Source: Granulosicoccus sp. (lineage in GTDB: Bacteria > Pseudomonadota > Gammaproteobacteria > Granulosicoccales > Granulosicoccaceae). From it: 64,000 nt of DNA. Within the stretch, counting starts at the first letter, position 1. Each line of letters begins with the position of its first letter. Below, one piece after another: positions 58,195 to 64,000 of the stretch. Under the pieces are notes generated by a model that saw only the letters and a list, made by a program, of their open reading frames with translations, was not told the origin of the DNA and made no database searches. The position numbers were made by a program, and so were the translations under genes. The DNA lies in contig JALZVU010000018.1 of assembly GCA_023301795.1 (NCBI GenBank), forward strand, positions 1 to 64,000. The letters run 5' to 3'.

Positions 58195-58950
58195 TTAACT
58201 TCCAAATACGCGTTGCAAGATTTCAGATGTGCGCTTGAGAGGATTTTCACGAATCGCTTTTTCCTCTTCCGCCAGATAGAAGAATATTCCGTCACTGCCC
58301 TCGTCAACCACATGACCGGAAAGGTCAGCATCAATCTTGGGCGCTAGTGGAATTTTATTGTATTTCTCGAGAAGCTGATTAAACGAGCTGACAGCTCCAA
58401 CCTGCGCAAGAGCCTGATCCACGATGGGACGCATTTGCTCGCGCAGCGAGTCTCCGGTTTTGCCGCGAAAATACTCGGTTGCCGCATTTTCAGGTCCTTG
58501 CAGGATACCCTTGGCATCATCGACGCTCATGCTGCGAATAGCACCCAGAAAAAGCTCCTTCGCTTTGGGTGTAGCCTCCTCTGCTGCACGATTAAGTTTT
58601 AGCTCCAGATCGTCGAAGGAGCCTTCCAGGCCTACCTTGGACGCAAGATCACGCGCCTTTACCAGCGACTTGGGCAAAGGGATGCGGATAGCTGGGTCCC
58701 CGCTGAATCCGTTGGCAGCGCCCAACTGGCTGACGACCGCAGACGAACCCGTAGCCAGAGCTTCTTTAAGCCCACGTGTAATCTCATCGGTACTTAACGG
58801 GCCGCTTTCCGAACCCTCGAGAGCCGACCTTGCAGCCGCCGCCAGATCGTCAAGCTTAGGGCCGCTGCCGTCACTGGCACAGGACGCAAGCACCGCGCTT
58901 AGACACACACAAGCGAGCGTTTTCATTGAGGTTTTCATTGAGATTCTCAT
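58195..58950 (-). CDS. DUF4197 lipoprotein
   Basis: A 251-residue protein with a lipoprotein signal ([14 protein letters not shown], Cys24 expected to be lipidated). The DUF4197 domain follows: [82 protein letters not shown], and [21 protein letters not shown]. Function of the family is unknown; it is expected on the inner face of the outer membrane. Its start overlaps the stop of the small upstream gene at 58947 (ATGA), suggesting co-translation. Confidence 0.88.
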   Translation of the reverse strand: MRISMKTSMKTLACVCLSAVLASCASDGSGPKLDDLAAAARSALEGSESGPLSTDEITRGLKEALATGSSAVVSQLGAANGFSGDPAIRIPLPKSLVKARDLASKVGLEGSFDDLELKLNRAAEEATPKAKELFLGAIRSMSVDDAKGILQGPENAATEYFRGKTGDSLREQMRPIVDQALAQVGAVSSFNQLLEKYNKIPLAPKIDADLSGHVVDEGSDGIFFYLAEEEKAIRENPLKRTSEILQRVFGS

Positions 58951-59117
58951 GGCTTCAAAAATTTCCAGATACGCGGTAACAGCGCTGTGGCGAAGAGCAC
59001 CTTAGCAAGATTGCCTAACAAGCATGGTGTCATGCCGAAAAAAGCCAATACCGGCTTGTCCCGTTCGATCAGGGTGACCGCCGACTGGGCCGGGCCGTAG
59101 GCGTGAGCGTAGGCCAT
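58947..59117 (-). CDS. Small membrane-associated protein upstream of DUF4197
   Basis: A 56-codon frame below common gene-calling length. It encodes a short Ala/Tyr/His start (MAYAHAYGPAQSAVTLIERD), then a hydrophobic stretch VLAFFGMTPCLLGNLAKVLFATALLP and a basic end RIWKFLKP. The TGA stop overlaps the ATG of the DUF4197 gene (ATGA), a strong sign that it is translated; GGAG lies about 12 bases before the start. The single hydrophobic helix suggests a small inner-membrane protein. I know no family for it. Confidence 0.55.
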   Translation of the reverse strand: MAYAHAYGPAQSAVTLIERDKPVLAFFGMTPCLLGNLAKVLFATALLPRIWKFLKP

Positions 59118-59197
59118 CTTAAGGGGATTCTCCAGCGAAATGATTGTTTAGCGATGGCAGGAAAGTACTACCGATTGCCGCTCGCGGCAAGAGTATA

Positions 59198-59464
59198 TCA
59201 AAGCGCCGACCATAGACCGAGTATTGACACAGTGCACAGCCCCAGTCCGATAGTCTTGTTGAACTGGCGTCGCTGCGCGCCGACAAGCCTAGAGTATGCC
59301 TTGAGACACAGAAAATGCCCAAGCGCAGCCAACAGTAGTGTCAATGCAGACAACTGCCACTGCAAATTCACCTCAGCAATCATGAAAGTGGCAAGCTTGC
59401 CAATCATCAGGAAAATCCACACCACAAACACAGTATCGCGCAGCCGGGTGGCTGACGTGCTCAA
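59198..59464 (-). CDS. Small hydrophobic membrane protein
   Basis: An 88-residue frame with three likely membrane helices: TVFVVWIFLMIGKLATFMIA, WQLSALTLLLAALGHFLCLKAY and a C-terminal TIGLGLCTVSILGLWSAL, with a basic loop AQRRQFNK between the last two. The composition is clearly membrane-like. No family recognised. It is divergent from the DUF924 gene (59542) and about 80 bases upstream of the small gene at 58947-59117. Confidence 0.6.
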   Translation of the reverse strand: MSTSATRLRDTVFVVWIFLMIGKLATFMIAEVNLQWQLSALTLLLAALGHFLCLKAYSRLVGAQRRQFNKTIGLGLCTVSILGLWSAL

Positions 59465-59541
59465 GGCACTTCAAGCCATAATCAGGCGCGCCCCTATTAA
59501 CAACACGCCAATACGATAGCCGCCACCGGCCAGACATCATC

Positions 59542-60162
59542 ATGAAACAACCTGACGACAAGCACCTGATAGACAGCGTCTTAAGTACGTGGTTTGAAGA
59601 CGAGAAAACCGGGCGTGTGGACCTTCCACAAAAAAAACGCTGGTTTATGGGTGGTAAAACGCTCGATGCATTGCTACGCGACCAGTTTGCCCAGACGGTA
59701 CAAAACGCGCAGGCAGGCAAACTTGGATCTTGGCTGGGCGAGCTCAAAGGCGCGCTTGCCTACATTGTGCTGCTGGACCAGTTTAGTAGGAACATACATC
59801 GTGGCACGGCACAGGCTTTTGCCGGAGATGCAAAGGCGCTGGCTATCGCCAGGCAAGTACTGAATTCAAATGACCACGAGTCTCTGCCACTCACCCATAG
59901 AGTGTTTCTGTATATGCCCTTCGAGCACGATGAGACCATTGAGTCCCAACGCACAAGCATTGCCTTATTCACTCAACTACACAATCAAGCCCCACCGCTG
60001 CTTGCCAAATTTGCACAGGCCACGCTTGATTCAGCTATCGAACACAAAGACATTATTGACCAATTCGGACGCTACCCCCATCGGAACGCGATATTGGGAA
60101 GGCAAAATACGACAGCAGAGACCGCTTGGCTTGAGAGCAAGGCCAAGCGATTTGGCCAGTGA
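59542..60162 (+). CDS. DUF924 family protein
   Basis: A 206-residue cytosolic protein of the DUF924 family, helical and TPR-like. Family blocks are RWFMGGKTLDALLRDQF, GALAYIVLLDQFSRNIHRGTAQAF, LALTHRVFLYMPFEHDE-like block and FGRYPHRNAILGR near the C-terminus. Function is unknown. Length is normal. It is convergent with tag, whose stop lies 30 bases away. Confidence 0.9.
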   Translation: MKQPDDKHLIDSVLSTWFEDEKTGRVDLPQKKRWFMGGKTLDALLRDQFAQTVQNAQAGKLGSWLGELKGALAYIVLLDQFSRNIHRGTAQAFAGDAKALAIARQVLNSNDHESLPLTHRVFLYMPFEHDETIESQRTSIALFTQLHNQAPPLLAKFAQATLDSAIEHKDIIDQFGRYPHRNAILGRQNTTAETAWLESKAKRFGQ

Positions 60163-60192
60163 ATAACTCAAAGTTGTGGCTAGCGTGGATTT

Positions 60193-60768
60193 CTACGATA
60201 GCTGCGCATGGCGCGGGCAGCTGACCAGATGATCGTTGATCATTCCGGATGCCTGCATAAAAGCGTAGCAAATGGTGGCACCCACAAATTTGAAGCCGTG
60301 TTTTTTGAGTGCTTTACTCATGGCCAAGGAGGCTGGAGTACTCACAGGCACCTCGTCCATTGACGTAAAACTGTTCTGGATAGTCTCACCCTCGACAAAA
60401 CTCCACAGAAAATCTGAAAAATCGATGCCTTGCTCCTGCATAGCCAGAAATGCCAGTGCGTTACCTCGGACCGCCAGTATTTTTCCCCGATGGCGCACGA
60501 TCGAAGGATCTGTAGCAATTTTTTCGAGCCGAGCGTCTCGCATACGCGCAACCCGGGCAGGGTCGAACCCTCGAAAGAGCTTACGATAGCCCTCTCGTTT
60601 GTTCAGGATTGTTATCCAGCTGAGCCCTGCCTGAGCGCCTTCCAGATTTATCAGCTCAAACAACTCATTGGAATCCCGGCAAGGAACGCCCCACTCGCTG
60701 TCGTGGTAATCACGATACAGCTCACTACTCAGACACCACGGGCAACGCTTGTCGGCAGTATCGGGCAT
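60193..60768 (-). CDS. tag: DNA-3-methyladenine glycosylase I
   Basis: Excises 3-methyladenine from alkylated DNA. The 191-residue protein has the Tag layout: CPWCLSSELYRDYHDSEWGVP at the start with zinc-ligand Cys, LINLEGAQAGLSWITILNKR carrying the catalytic Glu, FRGFDPARVARM, and FKFVGATICYAFMQASGMINDHLVSCPRH with the remaining zinc ligands. Length is normal. It stands alone, convergent with the DUF924 gene. Confidence 0.95.
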   Translation of the reverse strand: MPDTADKRCPWCLSSELYRDYHDSEWGVPCRDSNELFELINLEGAQAGLSWITILNKREGYRKLFRGFDPARVARMRDARLEKIATDPSIVRHRGKILAVRGNALAFLAMQEQGIDFSDFLWSFVEGETIQNSFTSMDEVPVSTPASLAMSKALKKHGFKFVGATICYAFMQASGMINDHLVSCPRHAQLS

Positions 60769-60880
60769 TGTGTCGGGCCTGCAGTGTAGCTACGGGACGA
60801 ACAGTTTAGCCCAATGTCAATGACTTGCGCTTAGCGCCAGACTCTGTAGAAGAATGAGGTGGGCGGGCATCCGTACTTGC

Positions 60881-60894
60881 TGAATAGTTCAGGC
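60881..60894. repeat. Half copy of the dispersed hairpin repeat
   Basis: TGAATAGTTCAGGC, identical to part of the right arm at 47787-47800 and one mismatch from 24664-24677. It lies just beyond the stop of the GGDEF-EAL gene; no matching left arm was found nearby. Confidence 0.5.
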
Positions 60895-60900
60895 GTTTCG

Positions 60901-62994
60901 TCAAGTACCCGTTTTGTAAGTCAGCACGGGCAACATAGATTCTGAGGGTGCGCCAGCAGATTGAACGCCATAAGGCCAACGCTCAAGCCACGACAAATAC
61001 TGCTCAGGACTCAGTGGCTTACTGATGTAATAGCCTTGTGCGATATCACAGCCTTGCGATTTGAGAAAATTCAATTGTTCCTCGTCTTCAACACCCTCGG
61101 CCACCACTTTCATGTTGAAGTGCTTGCCTAGCCCCAGGACTGCTTCAACAATAGCGACATCGTCATTATCACTTGAAATGTCGGTTATGAAGGCTCTGTC
61201 GATCTTCAACGTATTGACCGGAAATCGCTTAAGGTAGGCTAATGAAGAATAGCCGGTACCAAAGTCATCAATGGCCAGCTTCATTCCGTACTTACTGAGC
61301 TCGTGCAGCGAACTTATGACTTCTTCCGGATCATGCATTACAGCACTCTCTGTAATTTCCAACTCCAGAGATTCAGGGCGTAATTTCGACTCCTCAAGCG
61401 CTTTACTGACCATAGGCAACAAATTTCCATCGGTAAACTGAACAGCCGATATGTTCACTGCCACATTAAGACCGTCATACCCTTTCTGTTGAAGCTCATA
61501 AGTCATGTCGCAGGCAGTTTGCAGAATCCACGCTCCTAGCTCGATTATAAGCCCAGTCTCTTCGGCCAACGGAACAAACGCTTCAGGAGACACAAAGCCA
61601 TTAACCGGATGTCGCCACCGAACCAATGCCTCTGAGCCTGTGCATTTACGAGTGTGGATATTGATTTTGGGTTGGTAATAAACCTCAAACTGACCATCCT
61701 GCATACCAATCTTCAGGTCCTGCTCCAACCGTATTCTGGCAGTAAGGCGGCTACGCATTTTTTCGTTGAATAGCTGATACTGATTTTTACCGTTACTCTT
61801 GGCCTCCTGAAGCGCCACAGCTGCGTTGTTGACGATTTCCTCGCCCAACATATCCTCTGCTTGATTGATGTGGACGTCAGCAGGAAAACTCGAAATTCCG
61901 ACTGATACTGCCGCTTTGAGGGTAAACCCTCGATACTCATACGGCGCTGCTGCGACATTCATGATCCGCCGCGCCACCTCCTCAGCAGAGTCCTTATCAC
62001 GAGCTTCTTTTTGTATCACGACGAACTCATCACCGTCCAGACGTGCGACTAGATCGATATCACGCATCATGGTTCGGAGCCGATTGCCGACTTCAGCCAC
62101 CATCTTGTCACCAACAAGGTGGCCATATTGATCATTGAAAAACTTGAAGTTGTCCAGATCGACGAGAAACACCGCAAAGTGCAAATTGTCAGCGATGGAA
62201 TCTTTCACCGTCTTTTTCAGCGCATTCTCGAACATAAGCCGATTGGGCAGATGCGTAAGAGGATCATGATGAGCAGCAAATTCCAGATATTGCTGCTTTA
62301 CCTTAACTTGCCTGGAGGACTTACGTTGCTCATCGATAAGACTATTGAACTCATCAGCAATCAGGCTCAAATCTTCGCAACTTTTAAGATCGATAGGTTC
62401 AGGCGCTTGGGCATCGCTGCTCTCTCGACTATTACGCAGTGCGCAAAGCAATGCCTCCATCGGCGCAAGGTAGTAGCGCGCTGTACCCCAGATGGCTACA
62501 ACGCCAGCCGCTGCGCTCAGAAACAGGGCGATAGCAAAATACAGCAGTCCATGCCATACACTGGCATACAGTTCATTACTAGTATTGACAAATCCTGTTC
62601 CATTCATGACGCCGGTGCGTGTGGTCAGCTCGACGGTAATGGGTGTGATTGCCCCAATAGTGGTGGGCAGTAAAGCGCCCGGTTCGTACCCGAAGGTGTC
62701 ACCTTTGCGCAACAGCAGCTTGCCCTGTGCACTCGTCAGAACCAGCCCCACCAAAGTGTCACCAATCACGGCATCGGACACGTCAAGTGCCAGATGATCA
62801 CTGGATCTGAAGGTGGACGACAACAGGTTGCGCTCCAGATCAAAGCGATGCTCTAGCGAATCCTGGTGCCTTGAGAAAACAGACGGCACATACACCAGCG
62901 TTTGCAACAGAAACATAGCCAAGGCAACGGTTCCGGACAACATTCGCGCTGTCCTGGATCGGTACACATTGGCAGTTAATGCACGAAAATTCAA
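60901..62994 (-). CDS. GGDEF-EAL cyclic-di-GMP protein with membrane sensor
   Basis: A 697-residue cyclic-di-GMP protein. Two membrane helices (near 18-38 and 145-175) flank a periplasmic sensor of about 100 residues, and a HAMP-like region follows. The GGDEF domain has ARLDGDEFVVI, where the first Gly is Asp; such DGDEF variants may still be active. The EAL domain has the motif GSEALVRWRHP, EITESAVM, AIDDFGTGYSSLAYLKRFP, KIDRAFITDI and VVAEGVEDEEQ, all residues needed for phosphodiesterase activity. Predicted output is c-di-GMP breakdown, possibly tuned by GTP binding to GGDEF. The signal is unknown. Confidence 0.92.
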   Translation of the reverse strand: MNFRALTANVYRSRTARMLSGTVALAMFLLQTLVYVPSVFSRHQDSLEHRFDLERNLLSSTFRSSDHLALDVSDAVIGDTLVGLVLTSAQGKLLLRKGDTFGYEPGALLPTTIGAITPITVELTTRTGVMNGTGFVNTSNELYASVWHGLLYFAIALFLSAAAGVVAIWGTARYYLAPMEALLCALRNSRESSDAQAPEPIDLKSCEDLSLIADEFNSLIDEQRKSSRQVKVKQQYLEFAAHHDPLTHLPNRLMFENALKKTVKDSIADNLHFAVFLVDLDNFKFFNDQYGHLVGDKMVAEVGNRLRTMMRDIDLVARLDGDEFVVIQKEARDKDSAEEVARRIMNVAAAPYEYRGFTLKAAVSVGISSFPADVHINQAEDMLGEEIVNNAAVALQEAKSNGKNQYQLFNEKMRSRLTARIRLEQDLKIGMQDGQFEVYYQPKINIHTRKCTGSEALVRWRHPVNGFVSPEAFVPLAEETGLIIELGAWILQTACDMTYELQQKGYDGLNVAVNISAVQFTDGNLLPMVSKALEESKLRPESLELEITESAVMHDPEEVISSLHELSKYGMKLAIDDFGTGYSSLAYLKRFPVNTLKIDRAFITDISSDNDDVAIVEAVLGLGKHFNMKVVAEGVEDEEQLNFLKSQGCDIAQGYYISKPLSPEQYLSWLERWPYGVQSAGAPSESMLPVLTYKTGT

Positions 62995-63113
62995 AGTGAT
63001 TACCTGGTGAGACGCTCTATTGGCTTGTAAATGGCGAACTGAATACGACTGCCCTTAAACCACTATCGGCAACATTTTGAGTCTCTTAAACCTACTTTGC
63101 TAAAGCCCAAACG

Positions 63114-63141
63114 CCGAACCCCCGACAAGTCGGGGGTTCGG
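63114..63141 (-). terminator. GC hairpin after groL
   Basis: A perfect 12-base stem (CCGAACCCCCGA, 63114-63125, and TCGGGGGTTCGG, 63130-63141) with a CAAG loop, about 60 bases after the groL stop. The following sequence on the minus strand is only moderately T-rich, so termination may be Rho-assisted. Confidence 0.55.
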
Positions 63142-63199
63142 GTACTGCGAACTACTGACAAACTGTGCTCAACAAGCAGTGAGCACTAGCTTGGGGCTA

Positions 63200-64000
63200 T
63201 TACATCATGCCGCCCATACCACCCATGCCGCCCATATCAGGCATACCGCCACCGCCGACCGCGCCTTCGTCCTTAGGCAGGTCAGCAATCATAGCTTCTG
63301 TGGTGATCATGAGACCAGCCACTGATGCAGCGTTTTGTAACGCGTAACGAGTTACCTTAGTAGGATCAAGGATTCCCAGCTCGACCATGTCGCCGTATTC
63401 ACCATTAGCAGCGTTGTAACCGAAGTTACCTTTGCCTTCACGGACCTTAGCAACCACTACTGATGGCTCGCCGCCTGCGTTTTGAACGATCTGACGTAGA
63501 GGCTCTTCCATTGCACGCTTGGCAATACCGATACCAATATCTTGCTCGTGGTTGTCGCCTTTGATCTTGTCAACAGCAGCGATTGCACGAACCAGAGCTA
63601 CACCACCACCAGGAACGATACCTTCTTCAACAGCTGCGCGAGTTGCATGCAGCGCATCATCAACGCGATCCTTCTTCTCTTTCATTTCAACTTCAGTTGC
63701 AGCACCAACCTTGATAACCGCAACACCGCCGGCTAACTTGGCTACACGCTCTTGAAGCTTCTCTTTGTCGTAGTCAGAAGTCGCTTGCTCAATCTGAGTG
63801 CGAATCTGGTCAACACGACCACCGATCTCGTCTGAAGAACCTGCGCCATCAACAACAGTTGTGTTGTCTTTGTCTACGGTTACGCGCTTGGCAGTACCCA
63901 GATCGTCCAAAGTAACCTTGTCAAGAGACAAACCAACTTCTTCAGAAATAACCTGGCCACCAGTCAAAATAGCGATGTCTTGTAGCATTGCTTTACGACG
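63200..64000 (-). CDS. groL: Chaperonin GroEL, C-terminal part
   Basis: The 3' end of groL; the frame runs off the right edge ([15 protein letters not shown] is inside a normal GroEL, so no start is present here). The 266 visible residues cover part of the apical and intermediate domains and the C-terminal equatorial domain: [53 protein letters not shown], and [29 protein letters not shown]. The tail is the Gly/Met repeat [16 protein letters not shown]. The GroES gene would be upstream, outside the window. A hairpin lies downstream. Confidence 0.97.
   Translation of the reverse strand, partial: RRKAMLQDIAILTGGQVISEEVGLSLDKVTLDDLGTAKRVTVDKDNTTVVDGAGSSDEIGGRVDQIRTQIEQATSDYDKEKLQERVAKLAGGVAVIKVGAATEVEMKEKKDRVDDALHATRAAVEEGIVPGGGVALVRAIAAVDKIKGDNHEQDIGIGIAKRAMEEPLRQIVQNAGGEPSVVVAKVREGKGNFGYNAANGEYGDMVELGILDPTKVTRYALQNAASVAGLMITTEAMIADLPKDEGAVGGGGMPDMGGMGGMGGMM

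Overview
This 64 kb window is a chromosomal segment of a gammaproteobacterium that I cannot name. Several gene orders point there: rsmB-DUF4390-ntrYX-trkA-trkH behind def-fmt, LysM-dprA-topA-tsaC-hemF, dusB-fis-purH, fabA-fabB, and accB-accC-prmA. Base composition looks moderate and even, gene density is high, and I saw no tRNA, rRNA, CRISPR array, prophage or complete insertion sequence.

Layout. 1-1224 is the 3' part of an acidic repeat protein. 1368-7133 is a minus-strand island of four probable glycosyltransferases, two FkbM-type methyltransferases and one further SAM methyltransferase, probably for a surface glycan or protein glycosylation. 7207-17328 (minus) carries potassium uptake (trkH, trkA), the NtrYX two-component system and translation-start genes (rsmB, fmt, def). 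17413-24609 (plus) carries a LysM lipoprotein, dprA, topA, tsaC and hemF. 24702-28984 is an RND efflux pump with its adaptor. 29139-32330 holds small metabolic genes, and 32386-32601 is a MITE-like element with inverted ends. 32665-38354 holds DUF192, aroE, an unknown membrane-anchored protein, hemB, an OmpA-like protein with LPETA repeats and a CAAX-type membrane protease. 38421-46549 holds purH, an oversized Fis, dusB, a zinc-ribbon/DUF3426 protein, prmA, accC, accB and aroQ. 46734-47726 is srkA. 47844-53708 is a complete chemotaxis operon (cheY, a CheX/CheC-like gene, cheA, cheW, a STAS gene, cheR, cheB) divergent from a chemoreceptor at 53910-56261. 56423-59464 holds fabB, fabA, a DUF4197 lipoprotein and two small proteins. 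The window ends with DUF924, tag, a GGDEF-EAL protein and the 3' end of groL.

How the genes work together. fabA/fabB and accB/accC supply unsaturated and general fatty acid synthesis. hemB and hemF belong to haem synthesis, and aroE and aroQ to the shikimate pathway. The che cluster is self-contained except for CheD and CheZ; the CheX/CheC-like protein may replace the missing phosphatase, and the receptor ends in a possible CheR/CheB docking pentapeptide.

Most unusual points: an NtrX whose AAA+ domain lacks the sigma-54 contact loop and key ATPase residues; an RND pump with altered proton-relay residues; a Fis protein with a long low-complexity N-terminus; a 216 bp MITE-like element; a dispersed hairpin family sharing the core TGAATAGTTCAGGC; the glycosyltransferase/FkbM island; and small proteins below usual gene-calling thresholds. 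I did not find a clearly new defence or mobile system.
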